This document shows positions 26,276-37,800 of a stretch of DNA of 64,000 nt, piece after piece. The DNA comes from Anseranas semipalmata (Eukaryota; Chordata; Aves; Anseriformes; Anseranatidae): NCBI GenBank assembly GCA_013399115.1, contig VXAA01003374.1:337826-401825 (forward strand), given 5' to 3'. Below the pieces are notes generated by a model. It ran no database searches and was not told the DNA's origin. It was given only the letters and a program-made list of their open reading frames with translations. Both the position numbers and the translations under genes were made by a program. Each line of letters starts with the position of its first letter. Position 1 is the stretch's first letter.

Positions 26276-28912
26276 TTGCTTTGGAATTTTTGTGTGTTTA
26301 TGGACATCGAACTTCAGCCCATTCCACATTCATTAGTTTTTTCATTTCATTTGCATGTTTACTGTTTTAACATGAACTCTCTAAGTAGTTGGGAAAAAAA
26401 TAATCACTGTATTTAGCACACTGAGATATATATCTATGGTAACATATTAGCCTTAGAAATGTGGCAAGACATTTTTATCTTATTTATTCACCATGCCATT
26501 TGCTCAGTTGAACAGTTTGCTCAGAGATGTCTCAGGCAGGGAAAGGTAACTGACCATAATGGAATTGTTTTGGCTCAGTTGTGCCCTGGAAGTACTTTAT
26601 TGGCCTGCATAAGGTGAAGGCGTTAATTGGTACAGTCTTTTTCTGTCTTACAGTGATGACACTTAAGTTGCTAGAGATTTAATTCAGACCTTCAAAGGAA
26701 GGGTGCAGCACTATAGATGGAATGGTTAAGTTCTCTGGTATTTGTTTAGCTTGATGCTTCAATTCAGACTGGAGCAAAAATACCAGAAGTATCTTTTCAG
26801 CATTTCATTACTTGAGGAAGTAGATGAATAGTTTTGACTTCTGGACTTCTAGAATTGTAGGAGCTCTTTTGAGAATTCTGAAAATAGAGAGATTGATTCT
26901 TCTGTCACCCTGTGCATGGTTTATTTTTTCCCTTGGAACTGCTAGAGGCATAAGGTGCTGAGTTTTCGTCAGGGCTGTCATCACAGGTGTAAGCTGCTTG
27001 GGGTAACAGATGTTTGGCAATCCTATAAACCATTGCAAAGAAAAAAGGGTTGGGTAGTACAGGAAGAATAACAAAAATAAGGGAGAACAACAGATGTCAA
27101 GGAAAGGTGTTTTTCTTTTAAATATTGTGAAAAGATTTGGTGTCTTTTCAGTAGGTATGAGTTGGAAAAGGCGTCAAGCTTAACAGGCCTGTTAAGTCTT
27201 CCAAGAGGAAATGTGCTGTAATATGTAAATGCTAATAGTGTCTACATGTCACATCAGTGTTTCACATTTCAACTTAGTAAACTTTAAAATTTGGTTGGCC
27301 TAGCTCAACTCTCTGTTCAACTCTTTCATCCTGTCTGGTGTTCACCACTTTTTTCTTTTTTTTTCCTCCTTGCCATTTGGCCTCACCTGTCATATCAAAA
27401 GTCATTTAATCCACTTTGCAGCAAGAATGGCTACTATTGACTTTCATTCTCCCGTCCCTAACCTGCTTTCCTCCTCTAGCACATGCGACATCCCAGGAGG
27501 TAGCTTCTCTTTTCTCACTAGTCCATTGGCATCAAAATAATTGTTTGGCTGCATCTAGAATTTGTGGACAATCCAGATCCAGTCAGCCTGCAGAGGTAAC
27601 TTGAGTTGAACAGCCTCGTATCTCCTTCAACCCAGAGGAGTCTCTCCAGATATTGTATCAGATCTGAGACTGGTTATCTGTCCTTAAATGAGGCAAGCCA
27701 AGAGAACACACAAGGGCTGAGACTTAGGATATTTCTTACCTTCAGCACCACCTATTCACTTGACCAACAGGGAGGTGGAAGGAGTGTCAAACACACAGCA
27801 TGTAAACTTTTACATTGACCTATATTATGCTACAGCTTTCTTCTGCATCTCTGGCCTGGTGTCAATTAATGCATAATGAGGAAGGTAGCTTAAAGAGATT
27901 CTGTGGCTGCCCACAGGCAGACCTGTGTAACCTAAGCTATTAATATATTGCGTACTTTACTTGGAGATGCTCTTTGTGATAAGGGCTGGTAAAGGTTTTT
28001 TGTTTCTTTTTAGCAGTGGTTCTGCTAAGGAAAATTGACTAGTGCAGACAGGGAATGAAGCACTGATCATCTACAAATAGTTCTGCAGTAAGGTCTTTGA
28101 AACTCATTCTAGATTCCAATTTGAAAAAGTCTAGAGGAATTGTTAAAGACCAAAACAAATTCAAGATCTGGTAATGAGGTAAAATACTCAGGCATGGTTT
28201 TGGTAAATCATATTGTTTTGCTCTGGCAGAATGATGTTTTTATATAGGCAAGATCTGGTAGATTAACAAGCAACATTTTCAGTCAACATATCAACATTGA
28301 TATATCAATAGCATTATGTATATAGCAATAAAAAAGAATGCCTATTGTCAGTAACATATGCAAATACTTCACAATCTTCAGATGCATTCTCACAACATCC
28401 TTTGACTTTATGTTACAGGTGTGTATGGTGTGATGTGTGCGTTAACCTGGAGCTACCTAAAGCTGTCCAGGCAGAAGGAGAACATGCAAATGCAGTGAAA
28501 GCATAGTGAAAGGCTGCAACCTTGCTTATCTGGGCAGGACATGCAGTATTAGATAGCTCAGGGTGTCATTTAGTGAAGATAAAATAATTCGGCTTGCTGA
28601 ACTGACAAAAGCATTTCAATTCATTTTTGGTTGATTCGGTTTCTGGTGGTTAATGAGATAAATTAGCTTCCCAAAGGATCAGATGATCACTAGAACTAGC
28701 ACAGGGGAAGCAGCAGGAGAACGAGCAATGGGAGACCAGCCAGCTCATCTTAATTTGCATTGAGAGAGCATGTCACTAGGGAGCACACATCCCTCGTTTT
28801 GGGCTTCACTGACAGCATATTGAACCACGAGCCATCATTGCTCGTTATTTATCAACATTGGCTAGCTGGGTGTCAAAAATGCTGTCCGTCCTTTGGTGGC
28901 ACAAAGCTTCCT

Positions 28913-29022
28913 ATGTTGCTGGGAATCTCAGTCCTGATGGGTTCGCTCTTCTCTGAGGCCTGTGCAACAGCTTCAGGAGGAGCTGAAAAAAATGCCAGTA
29001 GCAGCAGTGCTTCTGAAGACAT
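28913..29022 (+). CDS. Speculative first coding exon of a small secreted peptide
   Basis: An ATG at 28913 opens MLLGISVLMGSLFSEACATA followed by a serine-rich stretch ending SSSSASED. The frame stays open upstream to 28760. The first 20 residues resemble a signal peptide: a hydrophobic core, then small residues around the possible cleavage site. The segment ends exactly at a near-perfect donor, GTAAGT, at 29023. A strong acceptor at 30249 (a T-rich run ending ttctttcag) would continue the frame for 13 codons to TGA at 30290-30292. I know no family it belongs to. It may be a chance frame, a lincRNA exon or a lineage-specific gene. Confidence 0.15.
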
Positions 29023-30114
29023 GTAAGTGACTTTACCTCGAGTATTTACCCAGCAAGGAGGCATGGGCACTGCTGAGACTTGAACTTGTGTTAGGTCTAC
29101 TTGCTGCTATCCCTAACAGCTGGTCTGCAGCCTTTGCTCTCATATGTTTTGATGACATTTGTTATGATTACATTAAGTTTTCTGCTGTATTGTCTAGATA
29201 CATAAATGCATGTATATGTAAATATATATATAAATGAAGTCCAACTGTGTATATAGGCAGATCGGCTTCGCTTGCTCATTACCGATCTTTGCAAAATCTT
29301 CAAAGTGCCTTACATAGCCTCTTATGTGAAACTATTGATGGATTAATTTTGATTGCTCAAAATTGTAGCAATAGTTTATGTACCTGTCTTGTTTTGTGGA
29401 TCTTTGAAAATCTGTTGTTTTGAGCTGGTTTATTGTGGCCTTCTTTTGTCGGTCCCTGCCACTTACCCCTGCCCAAACCAAATCACTCTGTTAATGATGC
29501 AAGGACTAATGATGCAACTGAGCCAGCATCCAGTTGAATGCAGGGACCTGCACTAGTACCCCCATCTCACCCCAGTACCGCCCTCTTTCCTTCTCATTCC
29601 CACACACAGGCAGAGAGGCGTACCTCAAAGCTGACAGACTTTTCATCAGAGGAAATAAGCCTGTTCCAAAAGCCCAGGCCCTGATAAAAAAAAATCTATA
29701 TCTTCTCATTATATGGGTAACAGCAGTTAGTCCAGAATTAGCAAGGAAAGTGGAAGGGGCCATTTCTCACATCTGTTCAGCTCCAGCATCTCCAGACTTC
29801 CTGAATAGTGAATCCCTCAGCTAGGAAGAGGTCAGGCTTTGTGTGGCAACAGATTCAAACATAATCACATTTTCATATGTGACCACAGTGTACGCACTTG
29901 GGGGAAGTTATTTAAAATGTAGAAATAGGTGAAACATTTTTTTCTTTTTTTTTTGAAAATAGTGACAAATAATTTGGTCTAAAGGTGGCAAGGGAACTGA
30001 TAAATGAAAACAAAACATTTATTGTTCCACCAGCATCATTATGCGTGCTTTCGGCATTTGTTTTTCCTGCCTGAACTGCAAGTTTTAATAAAAAGCGGTC
30101 AGTTCATGGATTTT

Positions 30115-30128
30115 CCACTAGAGGGAAG
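30115..30128 (+). promoter_or_regulatory. CTCF-like motif
   Basis: CCACTAGAGGGAAG matches most of the CTCF core (CCASYAGRKGGCR), with mismatches in the last bases. It lies between the two genes, where an insulator would make sense. A single motif match is weak evidence. Confidence 0.3.
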
Positions 30129-33100
30129 TCTTGCATCCAGAATAATTTTATGGTAATGAAAGGCTATAGCCATCTGTTCATTTTCAGGTGTTTCCTGGTA
30201 TTGTAGTAGGACAACACAGGAAAATGTATCGTCTTTATTTTTCTTTCAGGCAGTGGAGAGAGGTCGTTGGTGTTTTCTGTGTGCTGAAATGACTGAAATG
30301 ACTCGTATTCATATCACGCAGACATCCGGAGAGTTCTGAAGTTGAGAGCATGGCTGCCTGGGCTTATTTCCTACCGGTGGCGAACAGACACAGTGAAATA
30401 TTTGAGCCTCCAGATGGTCAGAATCACCTTCTGGGAGATCCCATTTCATATGCAGAAAGCATCGGTCAACCAAGTTCCTGTCTTACTCCCCTTAGGCCTC
30501 TGTAGAGAGGCAGAATGTATTGGCCTTGAAGGTTAGCATTCGCTCCCGTTAATTTGTCATGGACTAAATACCTTGTCTGTTCACTGCTCAGACTTTATTG
30601 CTTAAGCATATTTCAAGTCTAGACAAAGCCTCTGAGAGCATGCTGTTGAAGTTTAAGAGAAGGTTCATGTTTTGAGAGGTTCATAAAGGTATTTTAGGTA
30701 TGCAGTAAGGCAGGAGAAGGAAACACATGGTATTTCCAGGACTGATTACATACAATAAATGGTCGGACTTAATGCAAACCAGGAAGTGAGGAGCAGAGTA
30801 GGTGCTGTCTTCCTGTTCTCTGTACACATTGCCCAGCACAGAGCAGTCCCAGTTCAAGGATTTACACCACAAGTAATAAACTGCTGTAAAACCTATCCAT
30901 AATCGTAAGCTGACTTAACTGCATGAGACCTGGCTCTGTAAATTGTAGTGTGAAAGATATCGAAGGATCCACAAAAGGACCAAAGGAGTCTGCTAACTGT
31001 CACTGGAGATGTTTGATCAAATTTTAGCTAATCCACACGCGATTATATTTCAAATGAGCTTAGAGATTACCTGAAGTTCAAGAAACTTTTATTCCTATTA
31101 ATAATGTTCCTGCCTGTCTAAGTGTCTTTATAAGGATGTTAAAGCCAATGGACTGAGGCAGATTTGCTGTGGATAAATTTATGATTTTGGGGGCTGTAGG
31201 GAGAGACCATGATTCATTAACTTGGGGGTTAGAGAACTAACCTGCGTGGTGAGCACGTGTACTGATGGTTAGCTTGGGCACTGGCCAGCTGAGTGGACTG
31301 CAGAGCATCCAGACGTGAGCCAGCTTGGACCGTAGGCAGTTGACTTGTAACCCTTCCCGTACGCACGTATAGATATGTCAGCATATCATACCTCACTGCT
31401 ATTGCCCCGTACAGGTCTACAGCACTCTAGATGCAGGATCTGTGAACTCTGAAGAATCCACAAGCTTCTCTGGGACACAGAGGTAGCTAAAACAAACAGA
31501 TCTGTAGTGACATCAATAGGTGTAAATCTTTTTGGGAGCCTACAACTTGACTTCTTTCTTTTTTTAGTAAGCAGGGAGTTTTTCACAAATCAAAAGGCAG
31601 GACAACTCTGCTGTCAGAGAACTTCTCTATCCGTTTCAAAACTATGGGCACTTCAGGATACCAAACATCTAAAAACAGTTATTGCAATACTGAGATTTGC
31701 ACAGTTGATGTCCTTTTTGCTTGCAACGTGCCACCTCATCTGTAACGTGCTGTGCTGAAAGATGCAGATCCACAGGATTTCTTAAGCCTATCTGACAATT
31801 TGTTGCTAAAGGTGGAACAACATTTTGTCTCTCTCTGCTGTGCTCTTCCAGCCTCTCTCACTGCTTTAGGCTCTGGCATTTGCTGTTTGCTTCTGTGAAT
31901 GGAGTCAAATCAACAGCTTGTCAGGGACCTAACCCAGCAAATGTAGGTTGGTTGTCTACCACTAATTTGTAGATAGACAGTGGAAAGACAGTGATGTCTA
32001 ATCAAATATTTGAGGAGCAGCCTACACATAGGTGAATCAGGATATGAATGTTTTGTTCATAGCCTTCAGTTCGGTGAAGGTACAAATTCCTCTCCCTCAC
32101 CTCCAAATGTACAAAGTATGTTTTTCTGGAGGAAACCATGCTCCTTCTGGGATTGTTGAGACAGAGCCCTGGCTATGGCAGTACATGGTTCTTCCTGATG
32201 GACAATATCACAATACCACAGTATCGTGGTCTTGGTCTTTGTGAGGAATGAGGACCACAGTGGCTGGTGGCCATACTGGCCTGAGTGGGTACATGACCCA
32301 CCATGACACAAGTTGGCTGAGGAGGTCTGGCTACCTTTTTTGTCCTTCTCTTTCCCTCTGTTGTCTTTTCATACATGCTGAGGGTTATAAACTTGCTCTA
32401 CACAACAGGAAATTCATGTCTGTGTCAAGTTTTAAGCCAAACACAACACTATCTAAATGGTAGTGTGTGCTCCAGGCTTGTGTGTGCTCCAGACTTGTAT
32501 GTGCTCTTTGAGGTGTGCTTTAAGGAAGACTCCTGGCCTAAGTAATCGTGCATACAATACACACATTTTTCAATACCATGGTGGGATAAACCTGGATGTA
32601 CAGAGCTGGGTTTTTAAGTGTCTACAGTGGCAAAGCCTGTGTTTTCCAGTGGTATTTTATTTCTATTATTTCTTGATGTCCTTTTGTGTGAATGCTCTGG
32701 CTCTGATTGTGTATGCAAATCCTCTGCTGTAGAAATAAAACTAATAAATGGGTGTTGGGCAGTGTGGAGTAGGCAATTTTGAAAGCCTGTTATTTATGAA
32801 ATAAAAGTTGAAAATAGAAAATGAGCATATGGAAGAAGTTGCTGTCACGGATCATCCCCCCGGCTGGGAGAATTAGAGCATGGTTTACTTAACTTTCATT
32901 TGTGAGGAAGACAGGATGCTGCTATAGCTTGTCACAAAAATTATTTGAGGCTGAGAAAAATGGAAAGAACCTAAGGCTTTTAAGAATTCTTCTTAAACTG
33001 AAATGCAATTGTCTCAGAGGAAAGAGCTGGATGTGGTAGTGGTCACTGCCTGTAACACTGATCCTTTTCTTCCCATCTACACAACCCCCCGTGCACTCCT

Positions 33101-34783
33101 AACAAGAGAGGCTCCAATGTACTAAAGCATGGTTATTTCCCAACCATAAGTATGCAAATCCCTGTCCCTTAAAGGAGGGTGATTTACTGGCTAACCAAAG
33201 CGCAAGGATTACTGCTTTTGTTCCACGTTTGTATGGTGACTGACTCAATGAGGTCCCGGTCCATGATTGGCACTGCGGCAACACAAATAAATGAAGAGCT
33301 GCACTTCTGTTCTAACATATGCAACCGCATGCCTTCAGCAAACAAGCAATCTTGGCTTCTTCTTCTACCTCCTACAGCCTTAATGCCAACAGAGCATGGG
33401 AGGGGGAGTAAAACTTGATTTTTCTCAGCCTGCTTCAGTAGGATGGATGGGAATAACATCCTGCATCCCCTATCCTTCCTAATTTCCCCTATTCTTGTGT
33501 CCATGCTTGTCTGAGTTACCTTGAGATTGGTTCAATACAAGAGGAAGTTGCTTCTGGACCATGGAAAAGACAAAGCGTTGGTCTAGTTACACGAGAGCAA
33601 GTAAGATAGACAAAATAGAAACCCGTGTAAATTTTAAAAACAAAACAAAACAAATCAACAAAACACCCAGAGGATATTCAGTGTTTTCTTCGCTAAGGAA
33701 CGCTTTCCTTTTATTTGTATATGTGTAGTATCTTTTTGGCCAGGTATTTTGGCCACAAGTATATTTTATTACCATTGTATTTATTAATTAACTCAATTTA
33801 GAATCTTTATTTCTTGGACAGGTTTAAAGCTCTGGAAACACACAGTCCCCAGACGGTTGGGTGTGAAGGACAAGGTGAATGAGCCGAACAGGCTACATGG
33901 ATGTGACTGTGTGAAATACCCTAATAGAAACAGTACAAAATGCATGATTTTGGGTCAGAGCAAATACCATCGGTGTAAAATGCATCTGCCTGAAAATTTC
34001 ACTGCCTTTTATTTTACTTATGGAAGAGGTGAAGAGATGTCTTGTACCAGCTCCCTTATATGTTTCAGTTCACAAGACTTAAAATTTGTTTCCAAGGTGG
34101 TTTGTGTGTTAGATATTTTTCATAAAATACAAGACTCTGGGGGCTTAAATTCCAATTTGTTTCTTGCATGTAACTATCTGCTGTTGAGTCAACGTTCCTT
34201 CTTCTCTTGACAAAACTACTGTTTTATTTGTTTGTTTTTGTTTTGAAGTAGCACAGTATTCAGTGATCTTAACTCCCCAATTTCTCAACAATTCAGAGCA
34301 AAACCATGTGGAAAACAACAGTATTCTTCATTCATATTTGAAATGGTACAAATGTCTTGAAGGAGTGATAGTTGTGAAAGCTTTTGAAGCAAAACTGGCA
34401 GAAAGGCAAAGAACTCAGCTTCTCCATCCAGTTCATGGCCCAGCACGTTAACTTACACCAACCCTGCTATGATGGCAGGAGCATCGGGTAGAGGTAGAAA
34501 CAGCTGTTTGCCCTAATGACACAAAATGAAGTTGTTGTTACATTGCATTCGTGTGTATGCTTTTTCCACATTTTTTTTCAAGTTTCACATTACCTTTTTA
34601 AACTGATGTTTACCTGCTACTGGACTGTTCTGGATGACTTCTGCCTGGGGAGAAGTTAACGGAACAACAACCTCTTTCTTTTATTCAGTCTTGTGCACAA
34701 TCTGGTGTGCAATCTGCCCATGCAGAGGATACCCACACACAGCCTTGCTTTCCTGAAAATAGGGAGAGTCAAAAGGAGGCAAA

Positions 34784-34833
34784 TCCCAGAATCCCAGAAT
34801 GGCTTAGGTTGGAAGGCACCTCTGGAGATCATC
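34784..34833 (-). mobile_element. CR1 LINE relic, 3' end fragment
   Basis: The + strand reads cccagaatggcttaggttgg, then aaggcacctctggagatcat. This is the reverse complement of the CR1 3' terminus, found throughout bird genomes. Only about 50 bases are recognisable. The following sequence no longer matches. Confidence 0.8.
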
Positions 34834-37800
34834 AATTTCTTCACTTCTAGTTGCCACAGAATGCTCCCAACCCTGAACTCTCCCTCCCTGCCTTACTGTC
34901 AGCATCCCATTGCTTACATTTCTCTTGCTGTCTTCTTGGCTTTTTGACCATTTTTCTCAGCTTGGTCACTGATTGCTCCTTTGTACTGACAGGGAAAAAT
35001 CTACCAGACAGCATCCACCCCCCTGCATTAAGATTCACCCACACTAGTACAGCTTTCAAGCAGTGTTTTGGTTGGCTTGTCCTACATCTGAAGCTATCTC
35101 ATTCTGAAAAGGAGCTTCTTGCATCTCCCCACTGCCACCATAGCATTATCTACTGCCTAGGTACTTTGTGATCTGTTTTCAGGATATTGCCAATTTTTTT
35201 TGTACTAACAAAACAAACAGGCATCATTGGAAAAACCTGGCAACTGGTGAGGAAAAGAAGGAAGAGACTTGTCATGCAGCTTAATATTAGAGGCGTTTCT
35301 GCAAACATGACCAGGAATTAGGTTGTCAACAGTTGTTTCTTTTGACCCAAACAGCTAAAATCTAGTTTAAGTTACATCAATTTGAAGAAACAGAGGTGGT
35401 GCTAGGTTCCTCCAACAGTTCTCTAACACGAACATACAGAGACTACGTTCCTGAGCACAGAAGAATCAAACAAGTAAAAACCATCTCCCAATTTCCAAGT
35501 CCAAGCTTCTGATTGGGACCTTTATGTCTCCAGTAGGGCTGGAGTACATTTGGGCCGGTCTTCTAGTTAAGTTTCCCCTGAAAGAGAAATCAGTTCATGC
35601 ACAAGAAAAATGCTTAGAAACTGAAACCACAAGAAGGCAATTGGAGGCAACAGCAGATCTACATCAAAATTACTATTGCTCCAAGTCAGATTGATAATGT
35701 ATCTTTCATTAAGTGACACTATTCCTTTCATCTTCTGTCAAAAAGGCACCAAACTGAATCTGGTCAAGTTATTATGAAACTTTCTTGTCTCTTGTTTACT
35801 CACTGCCATCCCTCTCCTCTTCTCCCTTTCCCATGCAATACTCAGCCAAAGTCCCTTGACCCAGAACTTTCAAATTCTTGAGCAGTTTTGCATATTTTTT
35901 TGCTGCAGACAGAAGCTTGCACTAAACTGTCCCTTCCAGTGATTTCGATATAGGTTGCAATTACACCAGTTTCAGTGATTTTTAACCCAACTGGAACAAT
36001 AATGACTGTTTAAATGGTTACGCTTAAACTGCCACAAACATATTTCAGAGTAAATACCTTATTTAAATATATCCATTCAAAACTCCTACAGCTACTGTCT
36101 CAAGTTACTGAAAGGCAGAGGAAGAGAAAACTGGTTATATCGTGTTCCCATTTAGGAGGTTAATTTCACAAGCAGAAAGTTTAGAAGTGTAATGGGTTGG
36201 AGAAAGTAAGTTTAGGTTTTAGCAGAATTTAGCAGGAAGATATGTGCTTTGGTCAAGGTCACGGGTGTCAGTGAGCTGGTTCATGAACTTGCATCCACTG
36301 TGCATTAATCAGAGCAAGAGAGAAAAAGATAAGGAACTGTATCAGTTTGTGGTCCAGGTTCAGGTTTAAAGCCTAGAAAAAAGGTTGGGAGAAGAGGAAA
36401 TCCTTTGAGAGATCTCTGGCAAAAGATTTTTTTCTCAAGATTGTTTATATTGCTATGAGTCACACACACTTCCTTCTGATGTTACAGGTCACAGACTTGT
36501 GTTTAGCCCAGCTGGTAGCAATGTAGGTTGTTATGCCTCTAATGGCAGTTAGGTAGCCTGCACAAAATGCATGGATGATCTCAGCCAAGTTTTAATTAGG
36601 CAGCTGTCCTCATTATGGAACAAGTTTACCAATTTGCTATAATAGGCAATTCCAGTTGCAGCGTGAAGGATAAAATAGACTGGTGTGTTAACTACTGGCT
36701 CACCCTACAAAACAGCATCCCAAGGGCTGGGCTGTGATGCATGGAGTTGGGAGACAAGTTGTACCGATGATGTTTGGTCTATTCCTGCTTTGTGGCTCAA
36801 GGAGTTAGGTTTCCCTGAGTGTCGATCTGACTGGCATCCGTGCTCTTTCATCCTGTGACAGTTTTCATTTTTCTCCTCCACAGCTGTCTAAATGCTGGGC
36901 TCTCTAGCTTTCCTTCAGCTAGAATTTTGGCACTGATGGGCTTCTGTTTGTCTTTGCTAGGTTTTAAACGCAGTTATCTACTTTAACCACTTAGTAATGT
37001 TACTTTTTGGAAGAATTATTATTTTAACAGGCTAAAACATATTAGAAGACTCCTGGATATTATATGTTAATAGCTCCAGACTGCTTCCATGGGCAGGGAT
37101 CTGACACTCTAGCTTTTGTCTAAGAGCAATGCCAGTGAGAATGGAGGATGAAATTTCACAAAACATCTGCTTTTAATTGTGCACACATGGTACTTACTCA
37201 ACAGGATCGATATTTCGGGGTACTCCTGATCTTTGAGGTGGTGAAAGGAAATGATTGATTAGACCAGAAGTTTTCAACCATTTCTGACTTGCAAATCCCC
37301 CCCCTTCTACAGCTCCAGTTTCCAAGGGGTCTGCATATGTCCTGTGAATTTTAACCTACTTGCAGGAAATTTGCCTCTTTTTTTTTTTTTTTCCTGTCTT
37401 ACATAAGCACCTTGGAAGCTATTCATGGGTGTGTAGGTATCTCTGGGCCATGGTTTGAAAACCACCGGATTACTCAAGCTGCAGCACCCATGCCTGTGTA
37501 AATCAGTCCTAGGATTCTCTTCTGCATAGCAAGGCAAGGTTTTATGTCCCAAATCAGTCCATGTTTCACTTAGAAGACTAGTACCTTGTAAGCCTTGCAG
37601 CCTGGCAGCATCAGAGTACCTGCTAACGTTTTAAAAGTCTTTCCATGAAGAATATTTACAGAATGGATTTATTGGTTTTAATAGCTATGTGGCCTACAAG
37701 TTTGTCAGGTTAAAAATGCAATAGGAAACCACTGTCAACACTGCATCACCAGCTGAGGAGGGTCTGGAGACACTCCGGCGAATGGTCAAGAAGAAATTCA

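Larger units (their letters stand above)
26276..34783. other. Intergenic region between NAA16 and RGCC, first part
   Basis: No gene of a known family is recognised. Open frames are short. The segment includes a possible small spliced transcript (28913-30292), a CTCF-like motif (30115-30128) and an imperfect tandem of GTGTGTGCTCCAGRCTT near 32463-32510. The rest appears to be unique AT-rich DNA. Confidence 0.5.

Noticed and set aside
29534..29824. 96-codon + strand frame
   Set aside because: It overlaps a minus-strand frame of similar size and has no homology. Only the acceptor-like site at 29609 is kept as a possibility.
33857..34210. 117-codon + strand frame in the intergenic region
   Set aside because: No recognised family, no splice or promoter support, and ordinary codon composition for AT-rich DNA.
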